Origin: Azospirillum sp. TSO35-2 | Lineage (GTDB): Bacteria > Pseudomonadota > Alphaproteobacteria > Azospirillales > Azospirillaceae | NCBI RefSeq assembly: GCF_003116095.1 | Contig: NZ_LGRA01000018.1 | Location: 377,430 to 441,429, forward strand | Direction: 5' to 3' | DNA length: 64,000 nt | Part shown: piece after piece, positions 52,006-59,867 of the stretch | How positions within the stretch are numbered: the first letter of the stretch is position 1 | How the letters are laid out: each line of letters begins with the position of its first letter | Program-made: the position numbers and the translations under genes | Notes under the pieces: generated by a model | What the model was told of the DNA's origin: nothing | Databases searched by the model: none | The model's input: the letters and a program-made list of their open reading frames with translations, nothing else

Positions 52006-53051
52006 TTCAGCATTCCCCTCTGCCAGGCCAGCAGGCGGTCGCGGACGCGGAACAGCAGCGTCACCAGACCGGAACAGACCAACGCCATCACCAGCAGCGC
52101 GGCGTACATGTTGCCGTAGGCGGCCCAGCCCTGGGCCCATTGCAGGTACCAGCCGATGCCCGACTTCACGCCCAGCATCTCCGCCACCACCAGCACGGCG
52201 AAGGAGGCGCCGAGCCCCATGAACAGCCCGACGAAGACATGCGGCATCGCCGCCGGCACCGCCACCTTCAACACCAGGAAGCGGGGGGAGGCACCCAGCG
52301 TGCGGGCGATGTCGTAGAAGGCGCTGTTGACCCCCGCCACCCCCGACCAGGTCAGGATCGTCACCGGCACCCCGGTCGCCAGCGCGATCAGGAAGACGCT
52401 GGCGCTCCAACTGCTGGGGAAGGCGAAGAAGGCGATGGGCAGCCACGCGGTGGCCGGCAGCGGCCCGATCAGCCGCAGCACCGGATGCACCCAATAGCCG
52501 ACCGCCCGCGACCAGCCGATGGCGACGCCGGTCACCACCCCCAGAACCGCCCCGATGGCGTAGCCGGTGACCAGCAGCGTCAGCGACGCGGCGAGGCAAT
52601 CGAGCAGGCGCGGCCAGTCGTCGAGATAGACCTCCAGCAGCGCCTGCGGCGGCGCGAAGAAGGGGCGCGGCAGCAGGTTCAGCTTGGCGGTCAGGATCTC
52701 CCAGCCGATCAGGCCGATGGCCAGCACGATCAGCCAGGGCACCGCCGCCGACAGCCGGCCGGCAGCCCCCTTGAGGCGACCGCCCGCGGTCTGGCGGGCG
52801 CGTCCCGCCAGCGGCGCGGCGAAGGCCAGGACGCCGCCGGCCACCGCCAGCAGGCTGGCGAACTCGCCCGTCCGCTCCCACTCGTCGGCGTCGGCCCACA
52901 GCGCGGTCACCGCCGCGGCGATGAACCACAGCAGCGATGCGGTGCCGAGGCGCGACCACTCTTTTGGCCAGCCCCGTGGCGCGGACCGGCCGGATGGCCG
53001 AGCCTCCCCATTGACCGCCGGCAGTCCGGCGGCCGTGTCGTTCACGCTCAT
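51999..53051 (-). CDS. ABC transporter permease, SsuC/TauC-like, with N-terminal extension
   Basis: The 350-residue product has a C-terminal permease domain of about 230 residues with the EAA loop (YDIARTLGASPRFLVLKVAVPAAMPHVFVGL). An N-terminal part of about 100 residues adds two hydrophobic segments (LLWFIAAAVTALWA; FASLLAVAGGVLAFAAPLAG), so it is longer than the 250-280 residue SsuC norm. GAGAGAGG lies just before the ATG. It starts 35 bp after the nitroreductase gene. No binding-protein gene lies in this operon. Confidence 0.87.
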   Translation of the reverse strand: MSVNDTAAGLPAVNGEARPSGRSAPRGWPKEWSRLGTASLLWFIAAAVTALWADADEWERTGEFASLLAVAGGVLAFAAPLAGRARQTAGGRLKGAAGRLSAAVPWLIVLAIGLIGWEILTAKLNLLPRPFFAPPQALLEVYLDDWPRLLDCLAASLTLLVTGYAIGAVLGVVTGVAIGWSRAVGYWVHPVLRLIGPLPATAWLPIAFFAFPSSWSASVFLIALATGVPVTILTWSGVAGVNSAFYDIARTLGASPRFLVLKVAVPAAMPHVFVGLFMGLGASFAVLVVAEMLGVKSGIGWYLQWAQGWAAYGNMYAALLVMALVCSGLVTLLFRVRDRLLAWQRGMLKW

Positions 53052-53086
53052 GACCTCTCTCCCCGTCGGCTGGGCCGAACGTGCGA

Positions 53087-53722
53087 TTACAGGATGACGA
53101 CGGCCTTGGCGGCATCCAGGCGCGGTGCGCGGGGATGGGCGGACGGGCCGTCGGCGTGGCCGAGCGCCACCAGCAGGTTGGTGCGCAGTCGGCCGTCGGC
53201 GAAGAACTCGCGGTCGACCGCGTCGGCGTCGAACCCCGACATCGGCCCGGCATCCAGCCCCAGCAGCCGGGCGGCCAGGATCAGGTAGCCGGCCTGGAGC
53301 GAGCCGTTGCGGAACGCGGTGGTCTCCGCCAGCTCCGGCGCGTCGACGAACAGCGCCGACGGGTCGTAGCGCGGGCTCAAGGTCGGCAGATGCTCGAAGA
53401 AGACGCGGTCGTAGGCAACGACGGCGATGGCGCCGGCCGTCAGCTTGGACTGGTTGCCACGACTCAGCGCCGGGGCCAGCCGTTGCTTGGCCTCCGGCGT
53501 GGTCAGGAAGACGAAGCGGGCCGGGGCGCCGTTGAAGGCGGTGGGGCCAAGCCGGACCAGATCATAGAGCCGGTGCAGCGTCTCGACCGGCACCGGCCGG
53601 TCCGACCAGGATTGCGGCGTGCGGGCGTTCAGGAACAGCCGCTCCGCCGCCTCCCTCAGGTCGGGCGACAGGAGGTCGGCCAGATCGGCGGGGTGAGGGA
53701 CGGAAGCATGGGTGTCCGGCAT
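53087..53722 (-). CDS. Nitroreductase-family flavoprotein, RutE-like
   Basis: The 211-residue product matches the RutE/malonic-semialdehyde-reductase branch of the nitroreductase family: FLNARTPQSWSDRPVPVETL, LGPTAFNGAPARFVFL, AVVAYDRVFFEHLPTL, TAFRNGSLQAGYLILAARLLGLDAGPMSGFD and the C-terminal NLLVALGHAD. It uses NAD(P)H and FMN. No pyrimidine-degradation genes are near, so it may reduce an aldehyde released by desulfonation or supply reduced flavin; both are inference. It lies 65 bp after the 59-residue membrane protein gene. Confidence 0.85.
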   Translation of the reverse strand: MPDTHASVPHPADLADLLSPDLREAAERLFLNARTPQSWSDRPVPVETLHRLYDLVRLGPTAFNGAPARFVFLTTPEAKQRLAPALSRGNQSKLTAGAIAVVAYDRVFFEHLPTLSPRYDPSALFVDAPELAETTAFRNGSLQAGYLILAARLLGLDAGPMSGFDADAVDREFFADGRLRTNLLVALGHADGPSAHPRAPRLDAAKAVVIL

Positions 53723-53787
53723 CGTGTGGGTCTCCGTCGGGAACAGGGATCAGGACCAGACCTGCGCACAGGCGGCGGCCAACGCGC

Positions 53788-53967
53788 TCAGCGCCACGCC
53801 GATAGGAGCGGCAGCAGGCTCGCCGCGACGAGCCCAAGGCCGATCAGCGTCGCAACGCCGGCGCGATGATCGGCGTCGGTGTCGTCCTCCGGCGGCAGCA
53901 GCAGTCCGACCGCCGACGGGGTCAGTGAGGCCATCATCATCCGGTCCAGCTCATCCGATCGGCACAT
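53788..53967 (-). CDS. 59-residue single-pass membrane protein at the head of the sulfur operon
   Basis: An ATG at 53967 with CAGGAG 7 bp upstream opens a 59-codon frame. The product starts MCRSDELDRMMMASLTPSAV, has an acidic stretch (PPEDDTDADH) and ends with one hydrophobic segment (residues 38-56) and Trp-Arg. The strong ribosome-binding site and first position in a sulfur operon argue that it is real. I do not recognise a family. It might assist the importer, whose binding protein is missing from this operon. Confidence 0.55.
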   Translation of the reverse strand: MCRSDELDRMMMASLTPSAVGLLLPPEDDTDADHRAGVATLIGLGLVAASLLPLLSAWR

Positions 53968-54016
53968 GTCACGCTCCTGCCTGTTTGGGGTGGGGAGAGG
54001 TCGTCCGGCCCGTCGC

Positions 54017-54048
54017 GATTAAACACCAGATCGATCTGTTGTTTAATC
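54017..54048. promoter_or_regulatory. 32-bp near-perfect inverted repeat upstream of the sulfur operon
   Basis: Arms GATTAAACA and TGTTTAATC flank the perfect core CAGATCGATCTG; 15 of 16 base pairs are symmetric. It lies 50 bp upstream of the 59-residue ORF and only 3 bp from the CCTAT-N6-ATAGG site. Its size suits an operator for a dimeric or tetrameric repressor; as RNA it would form a hairpin with almost no loop. Confidence 0.6.
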
Positions 54049-54051
54049 AGT

Positions 54052-54075
54052 ATTTCCTATAGGAAAATAGGATTT
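54052..54075. promoter_or_regulatory. Inverted repeat CCTAT-N6-ATAGG upstream of the thiol-dioxygenase operon (copy 3)
   Basis: The core CCTAT-AGGAAA-ATAGG at 54056-54071 has the same spacer length as the copy at 36195-36218 and shares flanking A/T runs. A second, overlapping perfect palindrome TTTCCTATAGGAAA spans 54053-54066. It is 85 bp upstream of the first ORF of the operon. Confidence 0.6.
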
Positions 54076-54121
54076 AAGAGCGGCGTCAAGTGTTAGCTTC
54101 GATCCTGCCGATAGGCGCGGA

Positions 54122-54265
54122 GAAGGAACTGGGTCTGACGTCCACCCGCACATGCTGTCGGGCGGCATGAAGCGGCGCGTCGCCATTGCCCGCGCCATGG
54201 CGACGAAGCCAGACGTCCTGTCGATGGACAAGACCGTCGCGACGCTTGACGCGCCGACCCGGCGC
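54122..54265 (+). pseudogene. Remnant of an ABC transporter ATP-binding protein gene
   Basis: In frame around an ATG at 54152 the sequence encodes VHPHMLSGGMKRRVAIARAM then ATKPDVLSMDKTVATLDAPTRR. This is the signature and Walker B region of an SsuB/TauB-type ATPase, but Walker B reads DKT instead of DEP. No Walker A lies upstream, and the similarity stops after about 48 codons. It is a fragment on the strand opposite to the intact SsuB-like gene, probably left from a deleted transporter operon. Confidence 0.65.
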
Positions 54266-54454
54266 AGGGCGCTGATCCCTATGGCCAGCGATGCTGACGC
54301 CGGGCTGCGCGCCCTTCCTGCTGGACTTCGTCGCCAGCGCCGCCGCCTCGTCATCGTCCCGATGCTGCGACGCGCGCACTGGAGCAAATCCTTCCCTGCC
54401 GCGGGAAGAACGTCCTGCCGGAGCCGCGCGACGGGCACGGCCCCGGTGTCCCGC

Positions 54455-56809
54455 TTACGGTGTCAGGAACAGCGCCGACGTCCACACCCGCGACTGGTCG
54501 CGCTGGCGGGCGGTGAGGAACAGCGGGTGCTCGCGGCCGGCGGCGAGCCCGAGACCGGCCAGCGGGATGCGCCCGGCCACGTCGCGGGGCAGCGGCGCTT
54601 CGGTGATCCGCTCCACCGTCACCTCCAACTCGGTGCCGGGAAGGGTCCGGGTGACGCGCCCGGCCAGCGGCCCGCTATCGTCCAGCAGGGCATCGCCGTC
54701 GATCTCCAGCACCGCTTCCGGCGCGTGCGGGTTGGGCGGTGGCGTCAGCGGGTTGCCGACCTTGACGTAGGTGCCGATCTCGAGATGCACCCGGATGCGG
54801 GCGCCCGCCAGTTGCGACAGCGTCAGCTCGACGCTGTCGGTGTCGCCGTGGGTGACGGTGCGGATGGCGACGGTGGTGGCGTCCCGGCGCCAGCAGCCCT
54901 GTTCCGGATGGTCGAAGCCGAAGGCATCGACACGCTGCACGGCGGCGCCGGTGATGGTGACGCCGCCGCTCCAATAGGCGCCGCGATAGCGGTCCCTGAT
55001 GCGGGCGCCGCCCAGCCGCAAGCGGATCCGCCGGTCCGACAGCCCCAGCTCGCGGTGCAGGTCGCGTTCCCAGACGATCCGGTCGCCATCGAACAGGCGC
55101 AAGCTTTCCCAGCCGCGGTCGCCGAGCAGGCGGTAGTCGAGCGCGTCCTCCGCCGCCGCGGCGGTCACCACCTCGCCCATCCAGCGGTCGCCCAGCCGCA
55201 GGGTGGCCACGCTGTGCTCGCCGGTGGTGGCGAAGGTGCGACGCGCCCGCAGCGCCTGGCCAACCGTCGCGCGGTCGGCACGGTCGGCCAGCACGCCGGT
55301 CAGCCCGCCGCGCGAGCCGAAGACCGCCGTCGCCGGCGCGCCGCCGCCGCAGCGCCCCTGATGCTCGTCGCTGCTGGCCGAGGCGCCGAGGCGGTAGCCG
55401 CGGGCCAGCGCCTCGGCGTAGACCCAGTGGAACTGGCCCCAGGCGGAGCCGATCTCGATCAACCGTTCCAGCTCCGGATGGTGCCAATCGAGGTTGCAGC
55501 GGCGGCCACCGACATGGGGGATCAGCAGATGGCCCTCCGGATCGTCCTGGTAGGCGGCGTAGAGATCGTCGAGCGGCCAGGCGCCGGGGCGCAGCGCGCC
55601 ACGCGTCGACTCGTTCCATTCGAAGGAGCGCACCGGCTGCCCGCGCCCGTCGGTGGGGAATTGCGGCTGGCCGTCGCGCAGGAAGATCACGTTGTGGTCG
55701 CCGCCTGCCGCGGAGTTGCCGCACCACTCGGTTCCCGGATAGCAGACGAAGCGCTCCGGCTCATTGAAGCGGTCGATCAGCGCCACCGCCTCGGTCCAGG
55801 CGCGCTCCGTCACGTTGAAGTCGTTGGCGGTGTAGCCCAGCACGTCCAGCCCGGCGACGTCGCGGCCGTAGGACAGGTTGTAGGCGGTGTCGTTGGTGCC
55901 GACCGTGTCGTTGGAATGGACGTGCAGGTCGGCGTAGAGCGTGCGCGGCACCCCGTCCTCCACGGTGACGAAGGCGTCGGCGGCGGCGAGGCCGGGCGCC
56001 GTCGCCTCCACCCGCCATTCGCCGGGGGTGAGGTCGAACGCCTCGCGGCGGACGGTCCAGCCGTTGGCCTGGGGGTCGGGCGACAGGGTGATGGCGCGCT
56101 CCGTCGTGCCGGTCGGACCGGTCAGGGTCAGCGTGGCGTCGATCGAGGTGTCGGTGCAGCAGTTGCCCCAGGCGTCGTCGGCGCGCAGTACGACCTCCGC
56201 CCGGCCGGGGGCGATCAGGCGCGGCGCCACCAGACGCAGCGCGGCCGGCGCGCCCGGCACGATGTCCAGCACGCAGTCGCCCGGCACCTCGGCGTATTTC
56301 TGGCTGCCGAGCGGGTCGATGAAGACGCGGAAGCGGAAGCCCTGCTCGACGAAGGTCTGCACGCGGGTGCCCGGGCCGCCCTGGCGCCGGTCGCCCAACC
56401 GGATCGCGATGCGGTCGCCGGGGTTGAGATAGCCGTCGATCACGTCGATGATGATCGCCTTCTGGTAGGGCCGCTCATGGCCTTTCTGGTCGAAGCGCAC
56501 CTTCAGCGCCTGCACCGTCGCCGGGCTCTGTCCCGGCACCAGCGGCCCGGCCTCATACTCCGCCGAGACGTAGTTGGCGGCGGTGGGGTCGCTGGTCTGG
56601 AACAGCGCCCAATCCGAATAGAACTTCATCGCCAGCTTGATGCCGGCCCCGTCGGCCAGCCCCGAGGCGCCGACGTCGTAGACCAACTCCAGCTCGGTCC
56701 ATTCGCCAGCCACCAGCCCGCGGCGGGTGCAGCGGGTCGAGCCGAGGAAGGGGCGCGCCTTGTTGCGTTCGTAAAGCCCGATCGGGGCGGTATGGCCAGG
56801 GATGGTCAC
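54455..56809 (-). CDS. DUF3604-family protein with PHP-like metal site
   Basis: The 784-residue product has an N-terminal beta-rich part, then a PHP-type metal-dependent domain: YADLHVHSNDT near 292-302, YTANDFNVT, YPGTEWCGNSAAGGDHN, LLIPHVGGRRC and LGASASSDEHQG. A beta-rich C-terminal part follows. This is the DUF3604 layout; members are thought to be hydrolases, but their substrates are unknown. No signal peptide is visible. The GTG at 56809 has AAGGA 9 bp upstream. It lies beside the sulfur operon but in its own transcription unit. Confidence 0.8.
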   Translation of the reverse strand: MTIPGHTAPIGLYERNKARPFLGSTRCTRRGLVAGEWTELELVYDVGASGLADGAGIKLAMKFYSDWALFQTSDPTAANYVSAEYEAGPLVPGQSPATVQALKVRFDQKGHERPYQKAIIIDVIDGYLNPGDRIAIRLGDRRQGGPGTRVQTFVEQGFRFRVFIDPLGSQKYAEVPGDCVLDIVPGAPAALRLVAPRLIAPGRAEVVLRADDAWGNCCTDTSIDATLTLTGPTGTTERAITLSPDPQANGWTVRREAFDLTPGEWRVEATAPGLAAADAFVTVEDGVPRTLYADLHVHSNDTVGTNDTAYNLSYGRDVAGLDVLGYTANDFNVTERAWTEAVALIDRFNEPERFVCYPGTEWCGNSAAGGDHNVIFLRDGQPQFPTDGRGQPVRSFEWNESTRGALRPGAWPLDDLYAAYQDDPEGHLLIPHVGGRRCNLDWHHPELERLIEIGSAWGQFHWVYAEALARGYRLGASASSDEHQGRCGGGAPATAVFGSRGGLTGVLADRADRATVGQALRARRTFATTGEHSVATLRLGDRWMGEVVTAAAAEDALDYRLLGDRGWESLRLFDGDRIVWERDLHRELGLSDRRIRLRLGGARIRDRYRGAYWSGGVTITGAAVQRVDAFGFDHPEQGCWRRDATTVAIRTVTHGDTDSVELTLSQLAGARIRVHLEIGTYVKVGNPLTPPPNPHAPEAVLEIDGDALLDDSGPLAGRVTRTLPGTELEVTVERITEAPLPRDVAGRIPLAGLGLAAGREHPLFLTARQRDQSRVWTSALFLTP

Positions 56810-57123
56810 GGGACGGGATCCTTCGGAAAGAGGAACGCGGCGCCGGTTCAGGCCGAGGCGGGGTTATTAAACAAATCAGCCTTGTAGGTGCCTGAAAATC
56901 AGCGGCGCCAGAGTGATAATACAATATAATACATATTGGGCAACAAGGGACAAGCCGGGGAACGGTCGTTCTCTTCCGTCATTGTCCGGACGTTGGCCGC
57001 CGGGGGCTCCGGGGGCGCCCATAAGGCGTGGGTGGTGGAACGTAGGCTCTGAGGCACCCATCTTACGGCGGCCCCATCAACCGGCATGCCGCAGCGCGTC
57101 CGGACGAAGCGAGAGAGAATGCC
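56810..57123. promoter_or_regulatory. 314-bp divergent control region
   Basis: This separates the DUF3604 gene (minus) and DUF3750 gene (plus). It has an AT-rich patch at 56910-56940 (AATACAATATAATACATATT) with several possible -10 elements. The motif ATTAAACA at 56867-56874 recalls the arm of the 32-bp repeat at 54017. No gene is visible. Confidence 0.4.
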
Positions 57124-57921
57124 GTGACGGTGCTGTTGTCGTGTCTGCTGGTGCTGGTCCTGCTGCTCGCCGGGCCGGCCTTCGTGATCGTGTCCGGCAC
57201 CGCGTCGACGGGCGTCGACTGGACCAGGGCCGACCGGACGCCGGTCGGTCTGGCGCCCGACCCGGCCGCAACACCGGAGGCGGTGGTGCAGGTCTACGCC
57301 GCGCGCGCCCTGTCGTGGCGCGGCGCCTTTGGCGTGCATCCCTGGTTCGCCGTGAAGCCGGCGGGGGCGCGGGCCTACACCGTGTATGAGGTGATCGGTT
57401 GGCGGCTCTATCGCGGCTTGCCGGTGGTGTCGGTCAGCCAGCGGGCGCCGGACGGGCGTTGGTTCGGCTCTGCGCCGACGGTGCTGGCGGAACTGCGCGG
57501 CGCCGCGGCGGCGGCGGCCATCCCCAAGATCGCGGCGGCCGCCGGCCGCTATCCCTACGCCGGGGAATATCGGGTGTGGCCCGGCCCCAACAGCAACACC
57601 TTCGCCGCCTGGGTAGGGCGCGCCGTGCCGGAACTGCGGCTCGACCTGCCGTCGACGGCGCTGGGCAAGGACTATCTGGGGGCCGGCCTGGTTGCACGGG
57701 CGCCGAGCGGCACCGGCTGGCAGGTCAGCCTGTTCGGCATCGCCGGCCTGCTGCTGGCGTCGGAGGAGGGGGTGGAGGTCAACCTGCTCGGCCTGACGGT
57801 CGGCATCGACCCGCTCGACCTTGCGGTCAAGCTGCCGGGGATCGGCCGCCTTGCCTTGCGCGCGGCAGCCCCACCCCCGGTCCCCACCGTGGGCGAGGCC
57901 GCGCCGCCAAGCGGTCCCTGA
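57124..57921 (+). CDS. DUF3750-family membrane-associated protein
   Basis: The 265-residue product has an N-terminal membrane anchor (residues 2-24) and the conserved DUF3750 core: FGVHPWFAVKPAGARAYTVYEVIGW, YPYAGEYRVWPGPNSNTFAAWVGR, VPELRLDLPSTALGKDYL and GIDPLDLAVKLPGIGRLAL. The function of this family is unknown. It starts with GTG at 57124 behind a weak purine-rich site and ends 18 bp before the convergent chemoreceptor gene. Confidence 0.8.
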   Translation: MTVLLSCLLVLVLLLAGPAFVIVSGTASTGVDWTRADRTPVGLAPDPAATPEAVVQVYAARALSWRGAFGVHPWFAVKPAGARAYTVYEVIGWRLYRGLPVVSVSQRAPDGRWFGSAPTVLAELRGAAAAAAIPKIAAAAGRYPYAGEYRVWPGPNSNTFAAWVGRAVPELRLDLPSTALGKDYLGAGLVARAPSGTGWQVSLFGIAGLLLASEEGVEVNLLGLTVGIDPLDLAVKLPGIGRLALRAAAPPPVPTVGEAAPPSGP

Positions 57922-57939
57922 CGGCGCGGCCGATCCGGG

Positions 57940-59637
57940 TCAGGCGGCGCGGATTTCCGCCAGGAAGGCGTCGACCTCCTGCTTCAGCCGGGTCGCCTGG
58001 GCGGCCAGCGTGTCGGCCGACCGCTTCACGTTCTGGGTCGCGACGCCGGTTTCACGCTCCGCCCGCTGGATGTCGACGACGTTGCGCGACACCTCGGTGG
58101 TGCCGATCGCCGCCTGCTGGGCGTTGCGGCTGATCTCGGTGGTGGCGGCGCTCTGCTGCTCCACCGAGGTCGCCATCTCGGCGGTCGACTGGGTGATGTC
58201 CCCGACCTGGCCGATGATGCCGCGCATCGCCTCGACCGTCCGGCCGGAGGCGGCCTTCACCGCGCCGATCTGCTGGCCGATCTGCTCGGTCATCGCATGG
58301 GTCTGGTTGGCGAGGTTCTTGACTTCGCTCGCCACCACGGCGAAGCCCTTGCCGGCCTCGCCGGCGCGCGCCGCCTCGATGGTGGCGTTCAGCGCCAGCA
58401 GGTTGGTCTGGCCGGCGATGCCGGAGATCATGTCGACCACCTTGCCGATCTCCTCCGCCGCCTCGGCCAGGCTGCCCATGACGGTGGTGCCGCGTTCGGC
58501 GTCGCGGGTGGCGGCGGCGGCGATCCCGGCGGAATCGGCGACCAGCCGGGAAATGCCGCCGAAGCTGGCCGACAGCTCCGCCGTGGCGGCGGCGACGCTG
58601 TCGACGTTGGCCGAGGCCCGACCGGCGGCGTCGGACACCGCGCCGGAATGGCGCGCCGTCTCGGCGGCGCCCCGCGCCATCGCGGTGGAGGCGTCGGCCA
58701 TCTCGGCGGTGGAGGCGGCCAGCGCCTCGACCAGCCGCTTGACCGTCGCCTCGAAACCGTCGGCGAGACCGCGCAGTTCGCGGCGACGCTCCTCGGCGGC
58801 GGCGGCCTTCAGCCGCTCCTGCTCCTGCTGCAGCCGTTCGGTGTCCAGCATGGTGTCGCGGAACACCCGCGCCGCGGTCGCCATCCGGCCGATCTCGTCG
58901 CGGCGGCCCTCGTCGAAGCTGGCGGAGAAGTCGCGGGCGGCGAGCCGTTCCAGCGCCGAGGCGACGGTCAGGATCGGGCGGGAGATGCCGCGGACCAGCG
59001 CCGCGCCGAAGCCCAGCGCCAGCAGCGTGCACAGCGTCACCGCGGCCAGCACCATGGTGTGGGCGTTGCGGTAGACCTCCGCCCCCTGGTCGGCGACGGC
59101 GCCGGCATCGGCCATCGTCCCGTCCACCAGCGCGTCGAGCGCCTCCTGCACCGCGGCGAAGGCGACGGCGCTCGGGCGCTTGAAGACGCTGACCGCCGCT
59201 TGCGCCTGCCCGGCGCGGGCCGCCGTCCGCACCCGGTCGGCGGCGGCGGCGTAGGCGGTCCAGGCCTCGTCGAAGTGGGCAAGACGCTGGGCGCCCTCGC
59301 CGCCGGCGAAGCGGGCGGCGGCGGCCTCGCGCCGGGCGGACAGTTCGGCCGCGGCCTCGGTCCAGCCCTTTTCCGCTTGGTTGACCTGCATCTCGTTGGT
59401 GGCGAGCGCGTAGGCCGCCTCGGCGATGCGGTAGCTCTGCGCCGACGCCGTCAGGTGCCCGGCCAGTTGGGTGGCCGGCAACGACCGGCTGCGCATGGTT
59501 TCGGCGGCGCCGTTTAGGATTTCCAGCCGACTGAGCGTGAACATGCCGAAAGCGCCAGCCATCACGACGGTGCCAAGCACCGCGATGATGATCTTGGCGC
59601 GGATGGTGAGACGACCGAATGCTTGTATTTTAGCCAT
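57940..59637 (-). CDS. Methyl-accepting chemotaxis protein
   Basis: The 565-residue product has a membrane helix at 14-34, a periplasmic helical sensor domain (about 35-193, four-helix-bundle type), a second membrane helix at 194-215, a HAMP domain (about 214-270) and a cytoplasmic signalling coiled coil. The hairpin tip is the conserved FAVVASEVKNLANQT region. No C-terminal CheR/CheB-binding pentapeptide is present. The ATG at 59637 is chosen because it places the first helix correctly. The ligand is unknown. Confidence 0.9.
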   Translation of the reverse strand: MAKIQAFGRLTIRAKIIIAVLGTVVMAGAFGMFTLSRLEILNGAAETMRSRSLPATQLAGHLTASAQSYRIAEAAYALATNEMQVNQAEKGWTEAAAELSARREAAAARFAGGEGAQRLAHFDEAWTAYAAAADRVRTAARAGQAQAAVSVFKRPSAVAFAAVQEALDALVDGTMADAGAVADQGAEVYRNAHTMVLAAVTLCTLLALGFGAALVRGISRPILTVASALERLAARDFSASFDEGRRDEIGRMATAARVFRDTMLDTERLQQEQERLKAAAAEERRRELRGLADGFEATVKRLVEALAASTAEMADASTAMARGAAETARHSGAVSDAAGRASANVDSVAAATAELSASFGGISRLVADSAGIAAAATRDAERGTTVMGSLAEAAEEIGKVVDMISGIAGQTNLLALNATIEAARAGEAGKGFAVVASEVKNLANQTHAMTEQIGQQIGAVKAASGRTVEAMRGIIGQVGDITQSTAEMATSVEQQSAATTEISRNAQQAAIGTTEVSRNVVDIQRAERETGVATQNVKRSADTLAAQATRLKQEVDAFLAEIRAA

Positions 59638-59802
59638 ATTGCCCGCCCTCTCGCCCCGCCTGCCCACAGAGGGCACACCGCATTATCAGCGCATTGGACC
59701 CTCAATCTTATTAATCCGAATGTTTAAAATAATCAACGCGAAAGGCGAGTGGATTGGTGGGAGATCGCGCGGCGGGCGGAGGGGAGCAGGGAGCGAGACG
59801 CC

Positions 59803-59844
59803 AAAACGAAAACGGCCGCCGCACCCGACGGTGCGGCGGCCGTT
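59803..59844 (-). terminator. Rho-independent terminator after the PfpI-like gene
   Basis: A perfect 15-bp stem (AACGGCCGCCGCACC at 59811-59825 pairing with 59830-59844) around a 4-base loop is followed on the minus strand by TTCGTTTT. It lies 24 bp beyond the stop codon of the minus-strand gene at 59868. Confidence 0.85.
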
Positions 59845-59867
59845 TCGAGACCGGCTGAGGATGGAGA

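Noticed and set aside
54266..56887. Long plus-strand frame continuing from the ABC ATPase remnant across the DUF3604 gene
   Set aside because: Similarity to ABC ATPases ends near 54265; the rest is antisense to the DUF3604 gene.
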